Shown here in pieces: positions 1-6,419 of a stretch of DNA of 7,708 nt. The DNA lies in contig JAUYKX010000286.1 in the NCBI GenBank assembly GCA_030699055.1, positions 1 through 7,708 of the forward strand, written 5' to 3'. The notes beneath the pieces are model-generated. The model saw only the letters and a list, made by a program, of their open reading frames with translations. It did no database searches and had not been told where the DNA came from. Numbering within the stretch: the stretch's first letter is position 1; the number at the start of each line of letters is the position of its first letter. Position numbers and translations under genes: made by a program. Source of the stretch: Candidatus Nanopelagicales bacterium (GTDB lineage: Bacteria; Actinomycetota; Actinomycetes; S36-B12; UBA10799).

Positions 1-160
1 AGCTGCGCAACGCGGTCGCGACAGTCGTCGCTTCGTCAATCCAATAGGCCGGCCGACCTATTCCGATCAGGAAAACCACCAGGCCACCGAAGAAGGCACC
101 GACCGCCAGCCGCCGACCGGCCGCTCCTGTCGTGGCTCGTGCGGGACCCGGATCAGCCAT
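1..160 (-). CDS. GT-C membrane glycosyltransferase (GT39/PMT-like), N-terminal fragment
   Basis: The reverse strand opens with ATG at 160-158 and stays open to the window edge, giving 53 residues and no stop. The start reads MADPGPARATTGAAGRR, a short positively charged cytoplasmic tail. A hydrophobic helix follows at about residues 18-35, then RPAYWIDEATTVATALRS. A first transmembrane helix followed by a P-x-Y-W-x-D-E-A motif is typical of actinobacterial GT39/PMT-type transferases. In that family the Asp-Glu pair sits in the first extracytoplasmic loop and takes part in transfer of mannose or another sugar from a polyprenyl-phosphate donor. D42 and E43 are the residues in question here. Acceptor and donor cannot be told from this fragment. 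It is divergent from the GH13 gene. No strong Shine-Dalgarno is visible before the ATG. The family call rests on one motif and one helix, so it is probable rather than certain. Confidence 0.6.
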   Translation of the reverse strand, partial: MADPGPARATTGAAGRRLAVGAFFGGLVVFLIGIGRPAYWIDEATTVATALRS

Positions 161-297
161 CGCGCCACAATAACTGCTGGGATCGCGCGGTCGGGTTACC
201 CATATGGTGAGTGGCGGAAGGTGACCAAGACCACGACTTGCATCCACCTGACGCGCTTGGGTACCTCGGCAGGCACCCCGTGCCCTACGGTTCAGGG

Positions 298-1764
298 ATG
301 CGATGGCCTGATCATGCGATTTGGTGGCAGGTCTACCCGCTGGGCTTCACCGGCGCATTTCCACCTCACCCGGCGGCGGGCGAGGGCGAATCGACGCCGG
401 TCCGGACCCCGGGCCGTGGCCGGACCCTGACGACCCTGATCCCCTGGCTCGACTACGTCGTCGAGCTGGGCTGTTCGGGGCTGCTGCTCGGTCCGCTCTT
501 CAAATCCCACACCCACGGGTACGACACCATCGACTACTTCAAGATCGACCCCCGGCTCGGGACCGAGGACGACTTCAACGAACTCGTTTCGGCAGCCCGG
601 CAGCGGGGGCTGCGGGTCGTGCTCGACGGCGTCTTCAATCACGTGGGCCAGGGTTTCGCCCCTCTTCGGCTGGCCCAATCGGGCGGCCCGGATGCCGCCG
701 GCGATGGTGCCGATTCCGCCGACATTGGTGACGCCGCCCGCTGGTTCCGGCCCGGGTTCGAGACCTTCGAAGGGCACGGCGACCTCGTTGTGCTGAACCA
801 TGACGAACCACGCGTGGGCGACTTCGTCACCGAGGTGATGACCCATTGGCTCGACCGGGGCATCGACGGGTGGCGGCTCGACGCCGCGTACGCGGTGCCC
901 CCGGCGTTCTGGCGACCGGTGCTGGCGCGGGTTCGCGAGCGACACCCTGACGCCTGGTTCGTCGGCGAGATGATCCACGGCGAGTACGCGGCGTATGTCG
1001 AGGAGTCGACCATCGATTCGGTCACTCAGTACGAGCTGTGGAAGGCAATCTGGAGCAGCCTCAACGACGGGAACTTCTTCGAGTTGGCCTGGGCGCTGGA
1101 GCGGCATGAGGACTACTCGGCCCGGTTCCTGCCGCTGACTTTCGTCGGCAACCACGACGTCACGCGCATCGCCAGCAAGCTCGACGATCCGGACCACGTG
1201 GGTCAGGCCTTGGCGGTGCTTTTCGCGGTCGCGGGAACCCCGTCGATCTACTACGGGGACGAACAGGCGTTCCGCGGGGTCAAGGAAGAACGCTTCGGCG
1301 GCGATGACGCCATCCGCCCGGAGTTCCCGACCTCGCCCGCCGAACTGGCCCCCTGGGGTCTCGGCACCTACCGCCTGCACCAGGAATTGATCGCGATGCG
1401 CAGGCGCAACCCATGGTTGGCCCACGCTCGCACCGAGGTCCTGACCCTGACGAACACGGCCCTGGCCCTGCGCAGCACACCCCGGGAGGGTGTTTCGGCA
1501 GGCGCGGTGTTGGGGGCATCGGGGGCATCGGGGGCATCGGGGTCTGGCGCTTGCGTCGTCGCGCTGCTCAACGTTGGCCCCGAGCCCTTCGACTTCGGAG
1601 ACGTTGCCGTCGCCGGGGCGGCTGGTCTGACCGGTACGGCTGATGCTGACGCGGACAGCGGCTGGGCGGGCATCGGGCCAGCGGCTGGGGCTGGCGTCGA
1701 ATCCGGGTCAACTCCGACCGGTGTCGTTCCGGCCAACAGCTGGGGGATCTGGACGCGCGGCTGA
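298..1764 (+). CDS. GH13 alpha-amylase-family glycoside hydrolase
   Basis: This predicted 488-residue retaining alpha-glucosidase-type enzyme has a (beta/alpha)8 barrel of the GH13 clan. From the ATG at 298 the GH13 motifs are in order: DGVFNH (110-115), GWRLDAA with the nucleophile D195, GEMIHG with the acid/base E224, and FVGNHDVTRI with H286 and the transition-state stabiliser D287. All catalytic residues are intact. The N-terminal HAIWWQVYPLGFTGA is the usual first strand. There is no signal peptide and no N-terminal carbohydrate module, so the enzyme is probably cytoplasmic and acts on maltodextrin or trehalose-like glucosides; the substrate is not decided. The C-terminal beta domain carries a Gly-Ala-Ser repeat and a Gly/Ala/Asp-rich insertion. 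The frame is open back to a GTG at 211, but those 29 residues are not domain-like; ATG 298 matches where the fold begins. GTG 280, preceded by GGCAGG, is an alternative. An intrinsic terminator follows the stop. Confidence 0.9.
   Translation: MRWPDHAIWWQVYPLGFTGAFPPHPAAGEGESTPVRTPGRGRTLTTLIPWLDYVVELGCSGLLLGPLFKSHTHGYDTIDYFKIDPRLGTEDDFNELVSAARQRGLRVVLDGVFNHVGQGFAPLRLAQSGGPDAAGDGADSADIGDAARWFRPGFETFEGHGDLVVLNHDEPRVGDFVTEVMTHWLDRGIDGWRLDAAYAVPPAFWRPVLARVRERHPDAWFVGEMIHGEYAAYVEESTIDSVTQYELWKAIWSSLNDGNFFELAWALERHEDYSARFLPLTFVGNHDVTRIASKLDDPDHVGQALAVLFAVAGTPSIYYGDEQAFRGVKEERFGGDDAIRPEFPTSPAELAPWGLGTYRLHQELIAMRRRNPWLAHARTEVLTLTNTALALRSTPREGVSAGAVLGASGASGASGSGACVVALLNVGPEPFDFGDVAVAGAAGLTGTADADADSGWAGIGPAAGAGVESGSTPTGVVPANSWGIWTRG
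1512..1542 (+). repeat. 9-bp in-frame tandem repeat inside the GH13 gene
   Basis: Three exact copies of GGGGGCATC (1512-1520, 1521-1529, 1530-1538) are followed by four more matching bases. In the gene's frame they encode a GASGASGASG-type run in the C-terminal beta domain, at a likely surface loop. The unit length is a multiple of three, so copy changes by slippage would keep the reading frame. Confidence 0.85.
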
Positions 1765-1807
1765 GCCGGGAGCCGCAGGACGTCGTGTGGCAAACTGATT
1801 CCACACC

Positions 1808-1855
1808 ACCCACGCATGAGGCGCGAGAGCGCGAGTGCGTGGGTCTTCTTTTTCT
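1808..1855 (+). terminator. Rho-independent terminator after the GH13 gene
   Basis: A perfect 9-bp stem, ACCCACGCA (1808-1816) with TGCGTGGGT (1836-1844), encloses a second small hairpin, GCGC-GAGA-GCGC (1821-1832). A T-rich tract (CTTCTTTTTCT) follows from 1845. It lies 43 bp after the GH13 stop and in the same direction. An additional inverted repeat, GTGTGG / CCACAC (1785-1790 and 1801-1806), sits directly in front. There is no T-tract on the minus strand, so termination should be in the plus direction only. Confidence 0.85.
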
Positions 1856-1907
1856 GTGGCCCGGAGAGTCTTCGCAGACGGCTGAGTTTGTTCGTATCTG
1901 GTCGGTC

Positions 1908-1943
1908 CCTACATAACAAATGAACGGCGTCCTACCTAACAAA
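1908..1943. repeat. Direct repeat CCTAC(A/C)TAACAAA, two copies 23 bp apart
   Basis: CCTACATAACAAA (1908-1920) and CCTACCTAACAAA (1931-1943) match at 12 of 13 positions. They start 23 bp apart, close to two helical turns. A partial inverted relative, TTTGTTCGTA, lies just upstream at 1887-1896. The spacing would suit a protein binding two sites on one DNA face, but no gene start lies nearby to be controlled. Function is unknown. Confidence 0.6.
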
Positions 1944-2171
1944 CCAACGGATCTCTACTCGACATTCGGACAGTCGTCGGGTGCCGCTGTGCTGGACCCG
2001 TCCTGCGGAGTTGCACGCCCATGCGTCACGCGCCCACCCCGAATGAGCCCGGACAACCCGCCCCGACCGAGGGCGGTTAGACCGACACTCCCCAAACTGG
2101 GTAATCTCTGCTCAGCGGCGGCTAAACCGGTTGCGCACCGCCTTGCGCATCAGGTCACGCAAAGGCGCCTC

Positions 2172-2245
2172 GCGGGTGTAGTTCAATGGCAGAACATCAG
2201 CTTCCCAAGCTGATAGTGCGAGTTCGATTCTCGTCACCCGCTCCA
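2172..2245 (+). tRNA. tRNA-Gly (anticodon CCC)
   Basis: The sequence folds into a full cloverleaf. The acceptor stem pairs GCGGGTG (2172-2178) with CACCCGC (2235-2241). The D stem is GTTC/GAAC (2181-2184, 2192-2195). The anticodon stem TCAGC/GCTGA (2197-2201, 2209-2213) has loop TTCCCAA, placing the anticodon CCC at 2204-2206. The T stem GCGAG/CTCGT (2218-2222, 2230-2234) has loop TTCGATT. The discriminator base is T2242 and the 3' CCA is encoded (2243-2245). Anticodon CCC reads GGG glycine codons. It stands alone in this window. Confidence 0.96.
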
Positions 2246-2282
2246 AGTGTTTCCGCAGGTCAGCAAGGCTGCGCAGGGCGAC

Positions 2283-3689
2283 TCACTCGAGAGCCAGACC
2301 CCGGGTTTCGACGCGGCACACGAGCGTCACGACCGCGCCGATCAGGGCCACCAGCGCAATGGCGATCATGGTGGTGGACAGTCCGTAGGCATCGAGGGCA
2401 GCGGGAAGCAGAAACACCCCGACCGTCGCCCCCAACTTCCCGAAGGCTGCGGCGATCCCATGACCGGTGGTTCGCAGGCGAGTTGGGTACACCTCGGCCG
2501 GCAGCAGATAGGTGGTGGCATTCGGGCCCGTGTTCAACATCAGATTGAAGATCATAAACCCGATGACGGCCCACACAACCGACCCGCCGTTCCCGGCCGT
2601 CAGGGCGACCGTCATCGTCCCAACCGCCATGCCAATAAAGCCCGCCACCTGAAGCTTGATCCGGCCCAGACGTTCGACCAAAAGGATGTTCACGATGAAG
2701 CCGAGCATCAGGAATACGTCGGCGAGCGCAGCCGAGGCCGTCGCTTCGATGTCGGCCTGCAGCAGCGAACTGCCGTCGGCCTCCACCCCCGAGGCGAACA
2801 GCACCAGCAGGATCATCGGGGTGAACATGCCCACCCCGTACAACGCGATGTCCATCAGGAACCAGGGGAGCGTCACCAAGGCCGTGCGCCGGCGGAAACG
2901 CTGGGTTAGAAGTTCACGCACCGCACCCTTCCGACCAGCAGCCTCGTCAAGCTCGTCCGATTCGCCGATTCCGTGTTGAACATTGGCCACGGCGCTGGGC
3001 CCCAGCAGCCATTCGAGGGACTCGATGGCCTCGTCCATACGGCCTTGGCGTGCCAACCACCGCGGACCCTCCGGCATGCGTTGGCGCAGTATCCCCACGA
3101 CCACGGCGGGCACCAGCCCGGACAGAAACATCCAGCGCCAGGCCTCATCCGAGGCGAACAGCAACGCGAGTGTCGCCACGCCCGCCGCCAGGGCCATTCC
3201 CAACGCCTGAAATCCGAAGGCCGCGGTCATCCACTTGCCGCGATTCCGGCGCGGCAAGTTTTCCGCGACGACGGCAGCGCTCATCGGGTACTCCGCCCCG
3301 ATGGCGAAGCCCTGGATCAGCCGAAACACGACCAGGGCAACAGGGTTCCAGGCCAAAGCACACAGGACGGCCGTCAGGGCAAACACCAAGACGTCGACGC
3401 GCATGATGATTTGCCGTCCGAATCGGTCGGCCAATATGCCCGATATGACCGCGCCCGGAATCGCGCCCACGACGGCCGCGCCGCCCAACCAGGCGATCAG
3501 CGCCGGTGTTGAGATGTCGAACTGATCCTTGAGCAACGGAATGGCCGCGCTCATGATGAACAGGTCATAGCCATCCAGGCCGATCCCGGACGCCGCGAGA
3601 CCCCACATCCGCTTCTGGCGCCGGGTACCGACCGATTCGTCCAACTCCCGGTTGATCAGCTTGCGCATGACCACTTGCTTGGGGGACAA
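2283..3689 (-). CDS. Major facilitator superfamily transporter (sugar-porter / metabolite:H+ symporter type)
   Basis: This 468-residue integral membrane transporter has twelve predicted helices in two halves. Family marks are GLDGYDLFIM in helix 1 (37-46), the motif-A loop GILADRFGR (84-92), RLIQGFAIGAEYPMS (123-137), PEGPRWLARQGR before the central loop (206-217), the second-half motif ERLGRIK (339-345), PAEVYPTRLRTTGHG (397-411) and the C-terminal VETRGLALE. Together they place it with the sugar-porter and phosphate/aromatic-acid H+ symporter groups. The substrate is not deducible. Start choice: AGGAGG (3699-3704, read on the minus strand) lies 9 nt before a TTG at 3689-3687, so translation probably starts MSPKQVVMRKL. 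The ATG at 3668 has no properly spaced ribosome binding site, and the longest frame (to 3773) adds non-conserved residues. The gene is divergent from the small membrane protein at 3791 and runs toward the tRNA; no terminator is obvious after its stop. Confidence 0.92.
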   Translation of the reverse strand: MSPKQVVMRKLINRELDESVGTRRQKRMWGLAASGIGLDGYDLFIMSAAIPLLKDQFDISTPALIAWLGGAAVVGAIPGAVISGILADRFGRQIIMRVDVLVFALTAVLCALAWNPVALVVFRLIQGFAIGAEYPMSAAVVAENLPRRNRGKWMTAAFGFQALGMALAAGVATLALLFASDEAWRWMFLSGLVPAVVVGILRQRMPEGPRWLARQGRMDEAIESLEWLLGPSAVANVQHGIGESDELDEAAGRKGAVRELLTQRFRRRTALVTLPWFLMDIALYGVGMFTPMILLVLFASGVEADGSSLLQADIEATASAALADVFLMLGFIVNILLVERLGRIKLQVAGFIGMAVGTMTVALTAGNGGSVVWAVIGFMIFNLMLNTGPNATTYLLPAEVYPTRLRTTGHGIAAAFGKLGATVGVFLLPAALDAYGLSTTMIAIALVALIGAVVTLVCRVETRGLALE

Positions 3690-3698
3690 GAGTGACCA

Positions 3699-3704
3699 CC
3701 TCCT
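3699..3704 (-). promoter_or_regulatory. Strong Shine-Dalgarno that decides a TTG start for the MFS gene
   Basis: Read on the minus strand this is AGGAGG, nearly ideal, with 9 nt to the TTG at 3689. The next candidates, GTG at 3674 and ATG at 3668, are 24 and 30 nt away, too far for normal initiation. Confidence 0.7.
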
Positions 3705-3790
3705 CAACCGCTTCTGAGCCCGTCCTGGCAACGGAGTGCGAACGTAGATGAGTCGTCGGTACCCAACACCCAAACCTGAGGAAACAGAGG

Positions 3791-4294
3791 ATGAACAGCC
3801 CGATATTTTCCGTCAGTCGTCATGATGGTCGGGTGACCCAGGCCCGACCGCGACCGCGCGACCCGCGACCGCTTCGGCGGGTCTGGCACAGCGTGCGCAA
3901 CGGATTGGTCTGGGGAGTGGCTGCGGCGGCCTTCAGTGTTGTTTTCACCGGCCTGGCCGGGCTGGCCGGAATTCCGCTGGAAGTCGTACCGACCGACTCC
4001 GTCGGGCCCGTGTCCCTCGGTCCGCTGGCGTTGATCGCGGCGACGCTGTTCGCCGCCGCCCTGGCCGGGCTGGCCACCGGCATTCTGGGCCGACTGGTGC
4101 GCCGACCAATCCCCTGGATCATTGCCAGCGGGGTCGTCATCACTCTCGCGTCACTGAGTGCCCCGCTGAACCCGTCGGATCCGATGCCCGTTTCAACCCG
4201 GGTGATTCTCGTGATTTGCCATTGCGTCACAGGAGCCCTCGTCACGTACGGGCTGGCTCGCGGAATGGTTTCCGATGATCGATCGGCGATCTGA
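3791..4294 (+). CDS. DUF6069-like four-helix membrane protein
   Basis: This small integral membrane protein of 167 residues has no known reaction. A basic cytoplasmic tail (residues 10-36, many Arg and Pro) precedes four hydrophobic segments at about 39-61, 76-100, 107-125 and 137-157. A conserved-looking loop, IPLEVVPTDSVGPVSLGPLAL, joins helices 1 and 2. The helix spacing, the VGPVSLGPLAL entry to helix 2 and the positively charged RLVRRPIPW between helices 2 and 3 resemble the actinobacterial DUF6069 family; this is from memory of the family pattern, not a search. The ATG at 3791 is preceded by GAGGAA (3778-3783) at suitable spacing. A GTG at 3833 would still keep all helices. It is divergent from the MFS gene with about 100 bp between the starts, so the two could share control. 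A weak T-tract terminator follows. Confidence 0.75.
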   Translation: MNSPIFSVSRHDGRVTQARPRPRDPRPLRRVWHSVRNGLVWGVAAAAFSVVFTGLAGLAGIPLEVVPTDSVGPVSLGPLALIAATLFAAALAGLATGILGRLVRRPIPWIIASGVVITLASLSAPLNPSDPMPVSTRVILVICHCVTGALVTYGLARGMVSDDRSAI

Positions 4295-4306
4295 ACGCCG
4301 TTTCGG

Positions 4307-4323
4307 CCCGGGATCGGGTTTTT
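4307..4323 (+). terminator. Weak intrinsic terminator after the DUF6069-like gene
   Basis: CCCG (4307-4310), loop GGAT and CGGG (4315-4318) are followed at once by TTTTT (4319-4323). The stem has only four Watson-Crick pairs plus possible G-T pairs, so it is weak by itself. The long palindrome 16 bp further on may complete the stop. Confidence 0.4.
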
Positions 4324-4338
4324 GATCACCATCGGGTG

Positions 4339-4392
4339 GGTTCTTGGGTGCGCTGGTCCGGGTAGCTACCCGGACCAGCGCACCCAAGAACC
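4339..4392. repeat. Perfect 54-bp palindrome without spacer
   Basis: Each arm is 27 bp (4339-4365 and 4366-4392). The left arm begins GGTTCTTGGGTGCGCTGG and ends CCGGGTAG; the right arm is its exact reverse complement, with centre TAG|CTA. Symmetry stops at both outer edges (G4338 against G4393). The RNA would form a very stable hairpin on either strand. No T-tract follows on either strand, so it is not a standard intrinsic terminator. It could act as a U-less hairpin terminator between the membrane-protein gene and fadE5, as a protein binding site, or be the remnant of abutted inverted repeats. No second copy is seen in this window. Confidence 0.95.
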
Positions 4393-4477
4393 GCCGACAA
4401 ACCCCGCACATGACCCAAACCGAGCCCAGGGTCACCCGAAAGTGACGAGCGCAACTCGGACAGTCACCGCCAGCCCC

Positions 4478-4507
4478 TTGCCACAAGTTACTCGCCGGTA
4501 GCATGAT
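4478..4507 (+). promoter_or_regulatory. Candidate promoter of the fadE5-like gene
   Basis: A -35-like TTGCCA (4478-4483, five of six to TTGACA) precedes TAGCAT (4499-4504, 15 nt spacing) or CATGAT (4502-4507, 18 nt spacing). Either would place the transcription start at about 4511-4516, inside the operator-like palindrome and about 35 nt before the ATG. No start mapping supports it; this is pattern only. Confidence 0.45.
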
Positions 4508-4509
4508 GG

Positions 4510-4527
4510 GGTTACCGGTCGGTAACC
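4510..4527. promoter_or_regulatory. Operator-like palindrome at the fadE5 transcription start
   Basis: GGTTACCGGTCGGTAACC has two perfect 8-bp arms with a 2-bp centre. It lies just after the candidate -10 and before the ribosome binding site. Size, symmetry and placement fit a TetR-family repressor site, a regulator class that often controls acyl-CoA dehydrogenase genes in actinobacteria and responds to acyl-CoA. No regulator gene is in this window, so the binding protein is unknown. Confidence 0.6.
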
Positions 4528-4535
4528 AGTCTCGT

Positions 4536-4541
4536 GAGGAG
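4536..4541 (+). promoter_or_regulatory. Shine-Dalgarno that decides the fadE5 start
   Basis: GAGGAG with 6 nt to ATG 4548. This choice rejects the upstream in-frame ATGs at 4503 and 4506, which lie at or before the likely transcription start. Confidence 0.75.
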
Positions 4542-4547
4542 CTACGG

Positions 4548-6380
4548 ATGGGCCACTACAAGAGCAATCTGCGCGACATCGAATTCAACCTGTTCGAGGT
4601 ATTCGGCTTGGCCGACCGCCTGGGCAAAGGGCCGTTCGCCGACATGGATGTCGACACCGCGCGGCACCTCCTGAAGGAGGTCGAGAAGCTGGCCACCGGT
4701 CCGCTCGCGGACGGTTTCGCTGCGGGTGACCGTCACCACCCCGAATTCGACCCGGCCACCGGAGACGTAACCCTGAACGAGGATTTCAAAAAGTCCTTCA
4801 AGGCACTGTGGGACTGCGGCTACTGGGCCGCTCCGCTCCCCGAGGAACTGGGCGGGCACGGCGCGCCCCGCAGCCTTAACTGGGCGATGGCCGAGATGTT
4901 CCTCGGCGCCAACCCGGCCGCCTACATGACGCTGGCCGGCCCCGGCTTCGCCGCGATCCTCGACGCCGTGGGCAACGAAGAGCAGAAGCACTGGGCCAAG
5001 GTCATGATCGAGCGGGAATGGGGCGCCACTATGGTGCTCACCGAACCGGATGCGGGTTCCGATGTCGGCGCGGGCCGCACCAAGGCCATCGAGCAGGCCG
5101 ATGGCACCTGGCACCTCGAAGGCGTCAAGCGATTCATCACCAACGGCGACAATGACATCAACGAGAACATCGTTCATCTGACTCTCGCCCGACCCGAGGG
5201 TGCCGGTCCTGGCACCAAGGGCTTGAGCCTGTTCGTCGTGCCGAAGTTCCTGTTCGACTCACAGACCGGCGAACTCGGCGAGCGCAACGGTGTCTACGTG
5301 ACCAACCTCGAGAAGAAGATGGGCATCCGGTCGTCGACCACCTGCGAGCTGACCTTCGGCGACAAACAGCCGGCGGTGGGCTACTTGGTCGGAGACGTCC
5401 ACGACGGCATCGCCCAGATGTTCAAGGTAATCGAATACGCCCGGATGCTCGTCGGCACGAAGGCCATCGCCACGCTGTCGACCGGCTACCTCAACGCGCT
5501 CGACTACGCCAAGAACCGGGTTCAGGGCGCCGACCTGACCCAGATGCTCGACAAGACCGCCCCCCGCGTCACCATCACTCACCACCCCGACGTGCGCCGG
5601 AGTCTGATGACCCAGAAGGCCTACGCCGAAGGGCTGCGCGCGCTGGTCCACTACACGTCCAAGTGGCAGGACGAGTTCCTGATGCTGCACGGCGAGCACG
5701 GCGATGGCGACATGGCCGACCGGGTCAACGACCTACTGCTTCCGATCGTCAAGGGCGTCGGTTCCGAGCGGGCTTGGGTGTTGTTGGGAACCGAGTCGCT
5801 GCAGACTTTCGGTGGCTCCGGCTTCCTGGAGGATTACCCGCTGGAACAGTACGTCCGCGACGCGAAGATCGACACCCTGTACGAGGGGACGACGGCGATT
5901 CAGGGAATGGACTTCTTCTTCCGGAAGATGGTTCGCGACCAGTTCCAAGCAATCACCAAGGTGGCTGGCGAGATCACGGAAACGATCAAGAATACCGGCG
6001 AAGGCGACCAACTGGCCGCCGAGCGTCAGCTGCTGGCCAAGGGCCTGGAGGACGTGCAGGGACTGATCGGCACTCTCGGCGGCTGGCTGATGAAGGCGCA
6101 GGAAGACCTCTCGGAGCTCTACCGGGTGGGGTTGAACACGACCCGGCTATTGATGGCCTGTGGCGACCTGATCATCGGATGGTTGCTGCTCAAGCAGGCC
6201 GATGTGGCTATCGCGGCCCTGGAACGGGGCGCATCCGATCGCGACGTGCCGTTCTACACCGGCAAGATCGCGACGGCCAGGTGGTTTGCCCAGAATCGGC
6301 TGCCCCTGCTGGCCGCCGAGCGGGCCGTCGCCGAGGCGACGACGCTGGAGGTCATGGAGCTTCCCGAAGAAGCCTTCTGA
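4548..6380 (+). CDS. fadE5: Acyl-CoA dehydrogenase, FadE5 type
   Basis: This FAD-dependent enzyme makes the alpha,beta double bond in acyl-CoA thioesters, the first step of beta-oxidation, and acts in the cytoplasm. The 610 residues match the length of mycobacterial FadE5, much longer than ordinary 380-400-residue acyl-CoA dehydrogenases. It starts [20 protein letters not shown], the N-terminal extension typical of this group. The substrate/FAD motif [14 protein letters not shown] is at about 162-175, followed by GVKRFIT (193-199). [14 protein letters not shown] is at 418-431, and [16 protein letters not shown] carries the expected catalytic base E446, close to Glu447 known in M. smegmatis FadE5. 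After about residue 470 comes the helical C-terminal domain of the AcdB-like class, ending MELPEEAF. Known FadE5 accepts a broad range of chain lengths; that is transferred by similarity. The gene seems monocistronic, with its own promoter and palindromic operator upstream and a long hairpin downstream. No residue of the active site looks lost. Confidence 0.95.
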   Translation: MGHYKSNLRDIEFNLFEVFGLADRLGKGPFADMDVDTARHLLKEVEKLATGPLADGFAAGDRHHPEFDPATGDVTLNEDFKKSFKALWDCGYWAAPLPEELGGHGAPRSLNWAMAEMFLGANPAAYMTLAGPGFAAILDAVGNEEQKHWAKVMIEREWGATMVLTEPDAGSDVGAGRTKAIEQADGTWHLEGVKRFITNGDNDINENIVHLTLARPEGAGPGTKGLSLFVVPKFLFDSQTGELGERNGVYVTNLEKKMGIRSSTTCELTFGDKQPAVGYLVGDVHDGIAQMFKVIEYARMLVGTKAIATLSTGYLNALDYAKNRVQGADLTQMLDKTAPRVTITHHPDVRRSLMTQKAYAEGLRALVHYTSKWQDEFLMLHGEHGDGDMADRVNDLLLPIVKGVGSERAWVLLGTESLQTFGGSGFLEDYPLEQYVRDAKIDTLYEGTTAIQGMDFFFRKMVRDQFQAITKVAGEITETIKNTGEGDQLAAERQLLAKGLEDVQGLIGTLGGWLMKAQEDLSELYRVGLNTTRLLMACGDLIIGWLLLKQADVAIAALERGASDRDVPFYTGKIATARWFAQNRLPLLAAERAVAEATTLEVMELPEEAF

Positions 6381-6419
6381 CGAAGACGAAACAGCCTGCT
6401 CCGGCGTGACCGGTGACCG

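Larger units (their letters stand above)
1765..2171. other. Intergenic region between GH13 gene and tRNA-Gly, no protein gene seen
   Basis: About 400 bp without a credible coding sequence. It holds the GH13 terminator (1808-1855), a direct repeat of 13 bp (1908-1920 and 1931-1943), and a 6-bp hairpin CCGCCC / GGGCGG (2058-2076). A 7-bp direct repeat TTGCGCA occurs at 2131-2137 and 2143-2149, close to the tRNA. A possible tRNA promoter with a -10 like TAATCT (2102-2107) is too weak to call. Open frames here have no ribosome binding site and no recognisable domain. Confidence 0.6.

Noticed and set aside
211..297. N-terminal extension of the GH13 enzyme from GTG 211
   Set aside because: No ribosome binding site, non-conserved composition, and a candidate -10 (TATGGT, 203-208) would put transcription start at or after it. 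Not fully excluded.
292..1425. 377-residue minus-strand open frame opposite the GH13 gene
   Set aside because: It mirrors the GH13 coding strand. The plus strand has all catalytic motifs, while the minus frame has no domain and only reflects high GC at third positions.
2122..2171. Minus-strand frame ending LRDLMRKAVRNRFSRR and stop, next to the tRNA
   Set aside because: It looks a little like a protein C-terminus but can only be open by running through the antisense of the tRNA. No upstream gene supports it.
1920..2213. 97-residue plus-strand frame running into the tRNA
   Set aside because: It overlaps the tRNA gene, has no Shine-Dalgarno and no recognisable domain.
2172..2282. tRNA-Gly as an integration site of a genomic island
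   Set aside because: No integrase and no second copy of the tRNA 3' end in this window. Flanking genes look like normal chromosome.
2247..3512. Long plus-strand open frames (2247-2909, 2973-3512) opposite the MFS gene
   Set aside because: His/Gln/Arg/Gly/Pro-rich translations without domains, exactly opposite a well-supported transporter.
3690..3790. Shared promoter between the divergent MFS and small membrane protein genes
   Set aside because: No convincing -35/-10 pair on either strand; the best hexamers match poorly or have wrong spacing.
4431..4466. GTCAC / GTGAC / GTCAC alternating short inverted repeats upstream of fadE5
   Set aside because: Only 5-bp arms with imperfect surroundings; expected by chance at this GC content.
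5663..6409. 248-residue plus-strand frame within the fadE5 gene
   Set aside because: Arg/Gly-rich out-of-frame shadow. The FadE5 frame is continuous with all motifs, so there is no frameshift.
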